NCBI GenBank assembly: GCA_017433765.1
Contig: JAFRGO010000001.1
Coordinates: 1 to 63,881 of the forward strand
Source: Candidatus Saccharimonadota bacterium
GTDB taxonomy: Bacteria > Patescibacteriota > Saccharimonadia > Saccharimonadales > Saccharimonadaceae
Direction of reading: 5' to 3'
DNA length: 63,881 nt
Shown: positions 43,274-52,208 of the stretch, piece by piece
Numbering within the stretch: position 1 is the stretch's first letter
Layout: each line of letters opens with the position of its first letter
The notes under the pieces: model-generated
Told to the model about the DNA's origin: nothing
Databases searched by the model: none
What the model saw: the letters and a program-made list of their open reading frames with translations, nothing else
Translations under genes and position numbers: made by a program

Positions 43274-43488
43274 TAACTAATTCGCTCCTCGACCATCCCC
43301 GTCGCCATATTTCTCACCACAAAATCCACCCCGTTCGCCGCCTTTTCCACCCTATGCGTCACCCAGCCGTCCGCATTTCTCACCACTAGCGACCCCGACA
43401 GCGCACTCCCCTCCAGATACGACTTTCTCCCATCCGCCCCCGTCATGATTAACGCGTTTCTTAGCAACATCTCCTCAATGCGCCCCAT
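43270..43488 (-). CDS. Small hypothetical protein
   Basis: 72 residues from the ATG at 43488, chosen because GGAGG lies 5 bases upstream (an earlier TTG would be read through the site itself). The text [26 protein letters not shown] suggests a small beta-sheet domain with a repeat-like VVRN motif. It converges with dnaJ, overlapping its stop. Function unknown. Confidence 0.6.
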   Translation of the reverse strand: MGRIEEMLLRNALIMTGADGRKSYLEGSALSGSLVVRNADGWVTHRVEKAANGVDFVVRNMATGMVEERISY

Positions 43489-43623
43489 ATTTACCTCCAA
43501 ATTTTCCCTATTATACCACTCGTGCTAAAACTTAAAACCCTTGACTTCCTCTAATTTTCACTTCCTAACTAAAACCCCAAACCTCCATCCAGAAACAAAA
43601 ATCCCAAAACTTTTATGCCTATC

Positions 43624-43652
43624 TTGACAAAATCGACGAAATTTGATATAAT
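43624..43652 (+). promoter_or_regulatory. Promoter of the RimB/RimK-like pair
   Basis: TTGACA, a 17-base spacer, TATAAT, ending 6 bases before the ATG: a full consensus promoter driving a leaderless gene. Confidence 0.75.
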
Positions 43653-43658
43653 AGACTT

Positions 43659-44165
43659 ATGATTACCACAAAATCCACCCCTAATCTCCCTGTTCTCGGC
43701 TCTACCGAGTATGTTTCTGTGGCCTCCATCTCTCGCGTCCCCGCGAAAATCGACACCGGTGCCGACTCCTCCGCTATCTGGGCTTCCGCCCTCGATGTCT
43801 CAAAGTCCGGCGTCCTCTCCTTTTGCCTCTTCGGCCCCTCCTCCGAGTTTTACACCGGCGAGCGTCTCGAGACCCGCGACTACCGCGTCAAGGTCGTCCG
43901 CTCCTCCAACGGCGACGAAGAAATCCGCTATCGCGTCGAGCTTCCTCTTATCCTCGGCGGCCGCACCATCCGCGCCAACTTCACCCTTGCCGACCGTTCA
44001 AAAAACAACTTCCCCATCCTCATCGGTCGCCGCACCCTGAAGGGCAAATTCCTCGTCGATGTCTCCTCCGCCTCGGTGAAAAAGACCCCCAACCCTCGCT
44101 CCGTCGGCCTGAACCAAGAGCTCGCCGCCGACCCCTACGAATTTCATCAAAAATACCTCAAATAG
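43659..44165 (+). CDS. RimB-like retropepsin-fold protease (PF05618 type)
   Basis: A 168-residue protein with AKIDTGADSSAIWAS, the retropepsin-like DTGA active-site motif of the ATP-dependent zinc protease/RimB family, and later FPILIGRRTL. In Proteobacteria RimB trims the glutamate tail added by RimK. The RimK homolog follows after 13 bases, supporting a matched ligase/protease pair. Cytoplasmic; no signal. Confidence 0.82.
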   Translation: MITTKSTPNLPVLGSTEYVSVASISRVPAKIDTGADSSAIWASALDVSKSGVLSFCLFGPSSEFYTGERLETRDYRVKVVRSSNGDEEIRYRVELPLILGGRTIRANFTLADRSKNNFPILIGRRTLKGKFLVDVSSASVKKTPNPRSVGLNQELAADPYEFHQKYLK

Positions 44166-44178
44166 AGAAAGGAACTAT

Positions 44179-45087
44179 ATGAAACTAGCTATTCTATCCA
44201 ACGGCAACGCCAACTACTCCACCAAACGCCTCGTCGAAGAAGCCGAAAAACGCGGCCACGACGTGAAGGTGATTAAATACAAGAACTGCTACCTCTCTCT
44301 CGACGATAAGCACCCCGACGTTTTCTACAAAGGCGAGAAACTCAAAGGTTTCGACGCCATTCTCCCGCGTATTTCTAACAGTATGACCAAATACGGCTGT
44401 GCCGTCGTCCGCCAGTTCGAAATGCAGGGCGTCTGGACTTCCGCCTCCTCCGTCGCCATCACCCGCACCCGCGACAAACTCCGCTCCGCCCAAATTTTAG
44501 CAAAATACGGCGTCGATACTCCGAAAACTCTCGTCTCTCGCAACACTAGCGACATCGACGACCTTATCGACCAAATCGGCCTCCCCGTCATCATCAAGCT
44601 CGCCACCGGTACCCACGGCAACGGCGTCATTCTCGCCGAGACAAAGAAGGCCGCGAAATCCGCTCTCCAAGCCTTCTACCTCTACAACGAAGATGGCACC
44701 AACATCCTCCTCCAAGAATATATTAAAGAATCCGCCGGCACCGACATCCGCGCCTTCGTCGTCGGCAACCGCGTCATCGCCTCCATGCAGCGCACCTCTC
44801 TCGACGACGATTTCCGCTCCAATCTCCACCAAGGCGGCTCTGGCATGGCGGTGAAACTCACCGACGAAGAGAAAAAGGTCGCCCTGAAGGCCGCTCGCGC
44901 CATGGGCCTCCACGTCTGCGGCGTCGATTTGATGCGCTCCTCTCGCGGTCCGCTCGTCCTCGAAGTCAACGCCTCCCCAGGTTTCGGCATCGAAAAAGTC
45001 ACCGGTCGCGACGTCGCCTCGAAAATCATCGACTACATCGAACACAACGCCACTCGCAAAAACTCCAAAGACCGCGTCGGCGCCTAA
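44179..45087 (+). CDS. rimK: RimK-family ATP-grasp ligase
   Basis: A 302-residue ATP-grasp protein: the N-terminal RimK domain, the substrate-cap text PRISNSMTKYG, LPVIIKLATGTHGNGV (ATP lid), VVGNRVIASMQR and GVDLMRSSRGPLVLEVNASPGFGIE (metal-binding E/N). Family members add glutamate to ribosomal protein S6 or other C-termini. AAAGGAA precedes the ATG. The rpsF target is not in this window. Confidence 0.88.
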   Translation: MKLAILSNGNANYSTKRLVEEAEKRGHDVKVIKYKNCYLSLDDKHPDVFYKGEKLKGFDAILPRISNSMTKYGCAVVRQFEMQGVWTSASSVAITRTRDKLRSAQILAKYGVDTPKTLVSRNTSDIDDLIDQIGLPVIIKLATGTHGNGVILAETKKAAKSALQAFYLYNEDGTNILLQEYIKESAGTDIRAFVVGNRVIASMQRTSLDDDFRSNLHQGGSGMAVKLTDEEKKVALKAARAMGLHVCGVDLMRSSRGPLVLEVNASPGFGIEKVTGRDVASKIIDYIEHNATRKNSKDRVGA

Positions 45088-45095
45088 AATCCTCC

Positions 45096-45128
45096 TTGTT
45101 TTCTTCTGGGGGGGGGGGGTGCTATAAT
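45096..45128 (+). promoter_or_regulatory. Promoter with G12 tract in the spacer
   Basis: A TTGTTT-like -35 (45096-45101), a spacer of 21 bases holding twelve consecutive G (45108-45119), and TATAAT at 45123-45128 in the extended form TGCTATAAT. Slippage in the G run would change the -35/-10 distance and hence promoter strength, as in known phase-variable promoters of Neisseria. Confidence 0.7.
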
Positions 45129-45171
45129 ATAAGCATATATATTATATACAAAGCTTAAACAGGAACAAAAC

Positions 45172-46284
45172 ATGGAAGAAGAAAACAAAGGAAAAACCGC
45201 ACCCATCGACTCCGTGCTCCAGTCGTCCGAGAAACAGAGCCCCGAGCCCAAAGAAAAATCCCCCAAAGGCCAGAAAATCGCCCTCGTCATCTGTATCCTC
45301 CTCGCTCTCGCTGGCCTGGGTTTCGGCATCTACGGCTTCTTCTTCAAAAAACCCTCGCAAAGCGAGGCTCTCGATTCTCTAGACCTAGAGGCCATCACCG
45401 TCGTTTCCGACCCGAAGGAACTCTCCGCCACCCCATCTTCCTCGGAACCCCAAGAAGTCGTCGTCACCAACCCCTACATCATCCGCGACCTTAACCATAA
45501 ACTAGCTACTGTACATGGCGTCAGTCGTGCTGATTATGTTACGGAATCCAGTAAATATATCAGTACGGCCATTGCCTACAACAGTGTTGACAACTTGTAT
45601 AACGAAGGTCTGTCCGACAGTGACAAGGCCGCAATCGCTGTATCCACGGGCCAGTTCGACAATGGCTGGAATTTAAGTCGAGATATGGTCGAGGCTATCC
45701 TTGCCGACGTAAATGAATATAGATCGCAAAATAGCAATCTTGTGCCTCTGATGACTCAGGACGAACTACGCTCCTCCTCCTATATTTCCTACACAAACGC
45801 TAATCAGAACTATTCCGACTTCTTCGGTGGCACCTTGCCAAAAGAGAACGTTAACGGTGGCTGTACTCGCTCCTACAGATATATCGCATCGGCTGACATC
45901 TTTATTGATACAATCACTTATAGCGGTGTCGGCGGTTGTGGCGGCGCAGGTTTTCCAGGTTTTGCCGTTCGCAAAGGCGATTACAAGTCAAAAGGTAACG
46001 AAATCCATATTGACGTCAGTACCCTTACTTCTCTAGTGAGCGAGAATGATTATGAGATTTGTGATGTTTATAGCGGTTACCCAGACATTAGGCGGGACGG
46101 CGAGACGCTAAAATTCAGCCAAGAAAAAATCGATTCTTACGCAAACAATAGTTATTATTGTGGCTTTCCTGACGGATACCTAGCCTCCCACGACTCTCTG
46201 TTCGACAACGCCACCTCCTATCGCTTCACCTTCAAGAAAAACTCCGACGGCATTTACAACTTTTCCAAAGTCGAAAAACTCTAA
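45172..46284 (+). CDS. One-pass surface protein, putatively phase-variable
   Basis: A 370-residue protein: a charged cytoplasmic tail (about 1-38), a TM segment at about 39-60 (IALVICILLALAGLGFGIYG), then a large outer domain with Cys pairs (NGGCTRS, GVGGCGG, YEICD, YYCGF). The C-terminal strand YRFTFKKNSDGIYNF resembles the remnant at 55.9-56.1 kb. Codons in roughly 45490-46190 are much less C-ending than in the two ends of the gene, so the outer domain may have been replaced by recombination. Weak AGGAA site. The promoter carries G12. Confidence 0.7.
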   Translation: MEEENKGKTAPIDSVLQSSEKQSPEPKEKSPKGQKIALVICILLALAGLGFGIYGFFFKKPSQSEALDSLDLEAITVVSDPKELSATPSSSEPQEVVVTNPYIIRDLNHKLATVHGVSRADYVTESSKYISTAIAYNSVDNLYNEGLSDSDKAAIAVSTGQFDNGWNLSRDMVEAILADVNEYRSQNSNLVPLMTQDELRSSSYISYTNANQNYSDFFGGTLPKENVNGGCTRSYRYIASADIFIDTITYSGVGGCGGAGFPGFAVRKGDYKSKGNEIHIDVSTLTSLVSENDYEICDVYSGYPDIRRDGETLKFSQEKIDSYANNSYYCGFPDGYLASHDSLFDNATSYRFTFKKNSDGIYNFSKVEKL

Positions 46285-46329
46285 CCCCCAGCCATTTTCT
46301 AGGGGGAAATGTGCTATAATAAAACTGTT

Positions 46330-46848
46330 ATGGGCAATCAGGCTTTTATTGACGGACAAAATCTCACGCTCGGTACCACTACGAGCAAGCACCCCTGGAA
46401 AGTAGATTTGTATCGGTTTCGCGAATATCTACGCAAGAAATACAGCGTAACCAAGGCGTATTATTTTATCGGATGCATAAATGACGAGCTTCAAAGCCTC
46501 TACGACGCGATCCAAGACGCTGGTTTTATCATTGTATTCAGGGCGCACTATCCCGATGCACTTTCAAGCAAGAAAGGCAATGTTGATACAGACATTGTCT
46601 TTACAATGATGAAAAACTTTCACGAATGTTCCGGTGTTAACAAATTTTTCTTGGTATCTGGCGATGGCGATTATTATAAAACCATCAAATACCTCAACGA
46701 GCAGGGCAAACTTGGCAAAGTTTTGTTCCCGGCGCATGGAAAAGCTTCGTCTTTGTATCGTCAGCTAGGCAATAGTTGCTATGATTTTCTCGATAAGCGC
46801 GAGATACGCGAGAAGATTGAGTTCAAGAGTCGTCAGCATAAAAAATGA
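46330..46848 (+). CDS. NYN-domain (PIN-like) putative RNase
   Basis: A 172-residue protein with FIDGQN at the start, GNVDTDIVFTM in the middle and FLVSGDGDYYK: the acidic residues of the NYN/PIN metal site. It probably cleaves RNA. AT-richer with different codon use from most neighbours, suggesting acquisition. TATAAT lies 9 bases before the ATG. A predicted minus-strand RNA ends over its last codons. Confidence 0.85.
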   Translation: MGNQAFIDGQNLTLGTTTSKHPWKVDLYRFREYLRKKYSVTKAYYFIGCINDELQSLYDAIQDAGFIIVFRAHYPDALSSKKGNVDTDIVFTMMKNFHECSGVNKFFLVSGDGDYYKTIKYLNEQGKLGKVLFPAHGKASSLYRQLGNSCYDFLDKREIREKIEFKSRQHKK

Positions 46849-46897
46849 GGGTCTTCGCTTAGGTAGTTAGCCGTTCGCGCTGCCCTCGTGGTAATGT
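46838..46897 (-). ncRNA. Putative small RNA C, antisense to the NYN gene end
   Basis: On the minus strand TTGTAA-N17-TATAAT (46904-46932) precedes about 55 bases folding into a hairpin closed by GAGGG/CCCTC (46847-46887) and ending in ATTTTTTAT. The terminator side overlaps the stop codon and last codons of the NYN gene. The hairpin could also be that gene's own terminator; the minus promoter favours a separate RNA. Confidence 0.45.
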
Positions 46898-46903
46898 ATC
46901 TAC

Positions 46904-46932
46904 ATTATAGCACAGATTTCTAAAAATTACAA
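46904..46932 (-). promoter_or_regulatory. Minus-strand promoter before small RNA C
   Basis: TTGTAA, a 17-base spacer, TATAAT read on the minus strand. It lies just beyond the comEC terminator, so it is not needed for comEC. Confidence 0.55.
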
Positions 46933-46960
46933 TAGCCTCCGTCAAACGAGGCTATTTTTT
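46931..46960. terminator. Terminator at the end of comEC
   Basis: AATAGCCTC...GAGGCTATT with T/A runs on both sides. It overlaps the last codons and stop of comEC and can act in both directions. Confidence 0.75.
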
Positions 46961-48513
46961 AGAATTGACTTTCGTCGCCTAACCTTCCTCACCGCACTCA
47001 CCCCCAACCAAATCACCAGTGGTATATATAATAGAAACACCCACCCATTCCCAGCTTCGACACTAATCACGAACATCGTCTGCTTCGCAAAAAACTCCAT
47101 CACCACTAGATGATAGTCAATCAAGATTTTTACCACCCACCCCAGGATATTTCCAACAATAGGGAACGCTAGCGCTCCCGTCGCCAGCGTCAGCCCCATC
47201 ACTACCGGTATCGTCGGCAAAATCAGCACATTCGCCACCACCGAAATCAAACTTATTTGCCCGAAATAATACAGCGTTATCGGTACGCATAGCAGTTGCG
47301 CCGAGATTGTGACGATGACAATCTCGGCAATCTTTCCTACCTTCGCCGGCTTCTCCACTACCTTCTTCTTCCGCCCCAGCCCTTCGTCCGCCGCGATTAT
47401 CCTCTCCTCCTCGCTTATCCCCAACACGTTCCCGCTCATCACGTCGATATATTTTTTCTCCTTCTCTCCATAAAACAGCGCCTTGATTTTTGGAGCCACG
47501 AGTAGTATCCCGATATATGACGCGAATGACAGTAGCCACCCCACGTTCGTCGCGAACATCGGATTTATCACTAGCGTTGCCGCCATTGACAATATTATTA
47601 TTCTCCACGCCTCGAACCTCCGCCCCACATACCACGCCGACAGCGCCGCGATCGTCACGATCGCCGCCCGCGTAATGCTCGCCGTCCAACCAATAATCCC
47701 GCCAAAAATCACAATAAATATTATCGAGAAAAACGTTCCCGCAAACCTCGACAACTTCCCAAAGATTTTTTTCGCTCCGCCGACCAGTATTCCGAGATGC
47801 GTCCCGCTCGCCACCACAATATGCGTCAGCCCAATAATTCGCAACACTTCTAATAGCTCATCATCCAAACCGTTTTTCATACCCAGTAGATACGCCAGCG
47901 CCAACTTACTTTCTTCCTCCGGTACATATTTTTCGATTCTCTCCGCAAACCCATTTCTCATCTCGAGATAAAAATCCCTCGGCTCTGGCTTTTGCGCTTC
48001 AATCAATTCCGGCCGATACATCGCTCCCGAAAAACTCCCAAAGCCCTCGCTCATCTTCCCCTTCAGCTTAACTTTGTCGCCCCGCTCCAGCTCTCGATAT
48101 TCCTGATTTAGCTTCGCAAAAATCACTCCACTCACCGCCTCTTCACTCTCCCCGAAACTTATCTCCTTTAGTCGCAAACTCGTCGCACTTTCGTCCACAT
48201 CCGGGTCTTCCGCTATCGTCGCCACTATCTCGACCGTCTGCCCGCCGAACTGCCGTATATATTCCTCCCCCGCGAGGTCAAATCCCGTCCTTACCGACGC
48301 GATTATCATCCCTCCCGCCACCATCAGCGCTAAAGTCAAATAATTCGGTCGGAAAAACGCCACGATAAACAGTACCGCCACGAATCCAATCCACACCGGC
48401 GACGAGAAAAATTCCCACCTCACTATGAACATCAGCACCGTCCCGATAATAATCCCCACTGCCAGCCCGACCACGAGCCAAGATTGGTGGATTTTTTCGA
48501 GCAACTTCTTCAC
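46942..48513 (-). CDS. comEC: Competence DNA-uptake channel ComEC
   Basis: A 523-residue polytopic protein: two N-terminal TM helices, a DUF4131/OB region (about 85-165), then the competence domain with HIVVASGTHLGIL and WTASITRAAIV. The C-terminal metallo-beta-lactamase-like domain found in long ComEC proteins is missing, as in many CPR homologs. It imports single-stranded DNA. GTG start with GGAAGA upstream; the nearby ATG is followed by an in-frame stop. Fits the pilins and RecA in this window. Confidence 0.9.
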   Translation of the reverse strand: MKKLLEKIHQSWLVVGLAVGIIIGTVLMFIVRWEFFSSPVWIGFVAVLFIVAFFRPNYLTLALMVAGGMIIASVRTGFDLAGEEYIRQFGGQTVEIVATIAEDPDVDESATSLRLKEISFGESEEAVSGVIFAKLNQEYRELERGDKVKLKGKMSEGFGSFSGAMYRPELIEAQKPEPRDFYLEMRNGFAERIEKYVPEEESKLALAYLLGMKNGLDDELLEVLRIIGLTHIVVASGTHLGILVGGAKKIFGKLSRFAGTFFSIIFIVIFGGIIGWTASITRAAIVTIAALSAWYVGRRFEAWRIIILSMAATLVINPMFATNVGWLLSFASYIGILLVAPKIKALFYGEKEKKYIDVMSGNVLGISEEERIIAADEGLGRKKKVVEKPAKVGKIAEIVIVTISAQLLCVPITLYYFGQISLISVVANVLILPTIPVVMGLTLATGALAFPIVGNILGWVVKILIDYHLVVMEFFAKQTMFVISVEAGNGWVFLLYIPLVIWLGVSAVRKVRRRKSILKNSLV

Positions 48514-48575
48514 TCTTCCATCATATCATATCTTCTCCTCTCGTCCTTTGCCCAAAAAAGTGTTATAATGTCCCC

Positions 48576-50492
48576 ATGACACAACAAGCCAAGCCCCAAC
48601 CTTCTTCTACTAGCTCTAACTATTCCAACCTCTTTCGCTCGATTCTCTTCGTTCTTCTCTTGGCTATTTTTGGCTTCGCTCTGATTTCTACTTTTTCCAA
48701 CTCCGGCTACAAGGTCGAAGAAGTCCCCCTCTCCGACGTTATTTCTCGCGCCAACGACGAAAACGGTAACATCAAATCTATCACTATCAAAGGCTCTACC
48801 CTCGAAATTACCCTCAAAGACAAAGATTATCCGACCCAGACCTCCCGCAAAGACACCTCTGGTACCCTCTACGACCAGGGTCTAATCAACAAATGCGCCG
48901 ACCTCTCTGGCGACGAGCTTCTTGCTTGTACTGCAAAATACCCCACGATTACCTATCTCGAAGATGTTGATGTGTTCGGTATTATTCTCGATGTGGCTCT
49001 TGTTGTTGTTCCGATTATTATTGTCGTTGTCTTTATTATTCGCATGATGAATCAGGCCCAAAACCTCAACAACCAAAACCTCGGCTTTGGCAAGTCCAAG
49101 GCGAAACTCTACGGCCCCGACCTGAAAAAAGTCACCTTCAAGGATGTCGCCGGCAACGAATCCGCCAAACAAGACCTCACCGAAATCGTTGACTTTCTGA
49201 AACATCCGAAAAAATACGAAACTCTCGGCGCTCGCATTCCTCGCGGCGTCCTCCTCGCTGGCGACCCAGGCACGGGGAAGACTTTGATGGCCCGCGCTGT
49301 CGCCGGCGAAGCTAATGTCCCTTTCTTCTCTATCTCCGGTTCCGAATTTTCCGAAATGTTCGTCGGCGTTGGTGCTTCTCGCGTTCGCGACTTGTTTAGC
49401 AAGGCCAAGAAAAACGCCCCCTCGATTATCTTCATCGACGAAATCGACGCTGTCGCTCACAAGCGTGACGCCCGTGGCGGTGCTGGTCGCGAAGACGAAC
49501 AAACCCTGAACCAAATCCTCGTCGAGATGGATGGTTTCGAAGATTCCGCCGGCGTCATCGTCATCGCCGCCACCAACCGCGTCGATATGCTCGACAAAGC
49601 CCTCCTTCGCCCCGGTCGTTTCGATCGCCATGTCAACGTTTCTCTCCCCGAGCGCAAGGACCGTCTCGAGATTTTGAAGGTTCATTTCAAAAACAAGCCT
49701 CTCGACAAAGACGTTGACCTGAACGCCCTCGCCAAAAAGACCGCCGGCTCTTCTGGCGCCGACCTCGCCAATATCGCCAACGAGTCCGCCATCACCGCCG
49801 CTCGTCTCGGCCACAAGTCCATCACCAACGCCGACTTGACCGAAGCCTTCGAGCGTGTCGCCATCGGCCCCGAGCGCAAGTCCAAGGTCATGAACGACAA
49901 CGAGAAAAAAATCACCGCCTATCACGAAGCTGGCCACGCCATCGTCGGCCACGTTCTCCCCGACTCCGACCCCGTTCACAAGGTAACGATTATCCCCCGC
50001 GGTCGCACCGGTGGCGTCACTTGGTTCCTTCCCGCCGAAGACCGTAGTTATAAGAATATCTATGAACTGAAGGACATTCTCGCTCGTGCCATGGGCGGTC
50101 GCATCGCCGAGCAACTCATCTTCGGCAAAGACAATATCACGACTGGTGCCTCCTCCGACCTCTCCAATGTCGCCGAGCTCGCCAAGGAAATGATTACCGA
50201 AGAAGGTATGGGTTCCAAACTCCGCCATCTCGTTTTCCCCGCCGAGAACACCGGCTACTATACGATTACCACTAGCAAGCCCTATTCCGAAAAAACCGCC
50301 GAGCTAATCGACGAGGAAATCAAGAAACTCACCGCCGAGGCCGCCCTTCGCGCCGAAGCTGTTTTGAAGGCGAACAAGTCCGCTCTCGACCATCTCGCCG
50401 CCGCCCTCCTCGAGCACGAAACTCTCGAAGAATCCGACCTCGTCCCGTTGCTAAAATCCACCACTCTTCCCGCCGAAGCAAAGCTCCACTAA
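48576..50492 (+). CDS. ftsH: ATP-dependent membrane protease FtsH
   Basis: A 638-residue protein: two TM segments (about 25-45 and 133-158), an AAA+ domain ([23 protein letters not shown], second region of homology RPGRFDRH) and the zinc protease motif [10 protein letters not shown]. Degrades misfolded or regulatory membrane proteins. TATAAT ends 6 bases before the ATG. Confidence 0.97.
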   Translation: MTQQAKPQPSSTSSNYSNLFRSILFVLLLAIFGFALISTFSNSGYKVEEVPLSDVISRANDENGNIKSITIKGSTLEITLKDKDYPTQTSRKDTSGTLYDQGLINKCADLSGDELLACTAKYPTITYLEDVDVFGIILDVALVVVPIIIVVVFIIRMMNQAQNLNNQNLGFGKSKAKLYGPDLKKVTFKDVAGNESAKQDLTEIVDFLKHPKKYETLGARIPRGVLLAGDPGTGKTLMARAVAGEANVPFFSISGSEFSEMFVGVGASRVRDLFSKAKKNAPSIIFIDEIDAVAHKRDARGGAGREDEQTLNQILVEMDGFEDSAGVIVIAATNRVDMLDKALLRPGRFDRHVNVSLPERKDRLEILKVHFKNKPLDKDVDLNALAKKTAGSSGADLANIANESAITAARLGHKSITNADLTEAFERVAIGPERKSKVMNDNEKKITAYHEAGHAIVGHVLPDSDPVHKVTIIPRGRTGGVTWFLPAEDRSYKNIYELKDILARAMGGRIAEQLIFGKDNITTGASSDLSNVAELAKEMITEEGMGSKLRHLVFPAENTGYYTITTSKPYSEKTAELIDEEIKKLTAEAALRAEAVLKANKSALDHLAAALLEHETLEESDLVPLLKSTTLPAEAKLH

Positions 50493-50537
50493 AGCCTTTT
50501 TCGCCCTTTTCCCGTTCTTTTTGCTATAATATATTCT

Positions 50538-52166
50538 ATGAAGCGTTTTAAGTTCCGTTCGGTGATTGCTCTCGCCAACATGCGGCTCTCGGTCAAATCC
50601 GCCGCCGTCATTCTTGCGAGCAGCACCCTCGTTTCCGCGCTCCTCGGCATCTTTCGCGACCGTCTTCTCAACTCCTACTATCTCGACACCTACCCCACCG
50701 GCATCGACGCCTACACCGCCGCCTTCACGATTCCCGATTTCATGTTCTTCGTCCTCACTTCTGGCGCTCTCGCCGTCTCCTTTATTCCCGTGTTCAACCA
50801 ACGTCTTGTCGCCGGCAACAAAACTTCCGCTTGGCAACTTTCTTCCAGTCTGCTCAACATTCTCGCCGTCGTCACGCTCATCACTAGCGTCCTGATTATG
50901 ATTTTTGCCGACCCGCTGATTCGCTATGTCGTCGGCCCGGGTCTCGACGAAGCCGGCACGATTCTCGCGATTAACATGATGCGCGTAATCGCGATCAACC
51001 CCTTCCTCATGTCCATCGCCACCGTTCTCTCCTCCATCCAACAAGCCGTCGGCCGCTTCGTCTTCTACGCTCTCGCCCCTGCGCTCTACAACATCGGCAT
51101 TTTGATTGGCATCACCTGCTTCACCGACGGCATCGACCTCTTCGGCCTCCATCTTTTCGACGGCGGTATCATGGGTGTCGCCCTCGGCGTCGTCTTCGGC
51201 GCCATTCTCGAAGTTTTCATCTCTCTCGTTGGGCTTTTTGGCCTCGGCTTTGACTACGAGTTCAAAATCCATTGGAAGAACCGTGGCTTCCGCGACGTTT
51301 TGAAACTCCTCCCCGCCCGTTCCCTCGACCAAGGTATCGACTATATTAACGGCATCGTCAACACCAACCTTTCCTCCCGCATGGGCGCTGGCGCTCTCCG
51401 CAGTTTCAACCAAGCCACCTCTCTCCAAAATATGCCCGTCTCGCTCATCGGCGTCGCGATTTCTACCGCCTTCTTCCCTCAGCTCACCGAAGAGGTCGGA
51501 GAAGGGAACGAAGCCAAATTCAACGACACCTTCCGCACCGCCCTCCGCGCGATTATCTGGATTGCCCTCCCCGTTTCCGCGATTGCCTTCTTCGCCCGTG
51601 GCTACGTCGTCAACTTCATCAAAAACGGCGGCGACCAGCTCATTTCTAATATCCTCGCCACCCTCATTCTCGCGATTTTCGCCCGTAGCATTTTCCACAT
51701 CGCCTCGCGCGGTTTCTACGCGAAGCAAGACACTCGCACCCCCTTCGTCGTCTCTATCTTCGCCATCGGCGCCACTATCGGCCTTTCCGTCCTCTTCTAC
51801 TTCCTCGATTGGGGCGCAGAAGGTCTCGGCTTCGCCCAATCCCTCGGCGCCATTCTCGAAGTCATCATCCTCATCACTATTCTCCAAATCCGCTCCGGCC
51901 ACACCCTCCTCAACTCCTCCTTCTGGAAAGCCTTCGCCCGTATGCTTCTCGCCACCTTGATTACTAGCTGTGTCGCCTATTCCATGACCAAGTTTCTTCC
52001 CCTCCTCGCCACCGACAACTCCTTCCTCGCCACCTTCCCCAAATTCTGTGTGATTTCTCTCGTCTCCCTTGTCGCCTACCTTATCGCTAGTTATTTCTTC
52101 GACCTCGCCGAAGTCAAGCCGATTTTCGCCAAGCTGAAGCATATCCTCTTCCGCAACGCAAAATAA
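50538..52166 (+). CDS. murJ: Lipid II flippase MurJ
   Basis: A 542-residue protein with about 14 TM helices of the MOP superfamily: SALLGIFRDRLLNSYY (helix 1 Arg pair region), FVLTSGALAVSFIPVF and RSFNQATSLQNMPVSLIG, all MviN/MurJ-like. Flips lipid II for peptidoglycan synthesis; pairs with the MurC-type ligase at 3-4 kb. TATAAT lies 7 bases before the ATG. Confidence 0.93.
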   Translation: MKRFKFRSVIALANMRLSVKSAAVILASSTLVSALLGIFRDRLLNSYYLDTYPTGIDAYTAAFTIPDFMFFVLTSGALAVSFIPVFNQRLVAGNKTSAWQLSSSLLNILAVVTLITSVLIMIFADPLIRYVVGPGLDEAGTILAINMMRVIAINPFLMSIATVLSSIQQAVGRFVFYALAPALYNIGILIGITCFTDGIDLFGLHLFDGGIMGVALGVVFGAILEVFISLVGLFGLGFDYEFKIHWKNRGFRDVLKLLPARSLDQGIDYINGIVNTNLSSRMGAGALRSFNQATSLQNMPVSLIGVAISTAFFPQLTEEVGEGNEAKFNDTFRTALRAIIWIALPVSAIAFFARGYVVNFIKNGGDQLISNILATLILAIFARSIFHIASRGFYAKQDTRTPFVVSIFAIGATIGLSVLFYFLDWGAEGLGFAQSLGAILEVIILITILQIRSGHTLLNSSFWKAFARMLLATLITSCVAYSMTKFLPLLATDNSFLATFPKFCVISLVSLVAYLIASYFFDLAEVKPIFAKLKHILFRNAK

Positions 52167-52208
52167 CGACAAATACCCTTTCCTATAATTTTGTGCTATA
52201 ATAAGCTC

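Noticed and set aside
48882-50228. Minus-strand open frame of 448 codons across ftsH
   Set aside because: Shadow of FtsH for the same reason; no promoter or ribosome site and no family text.
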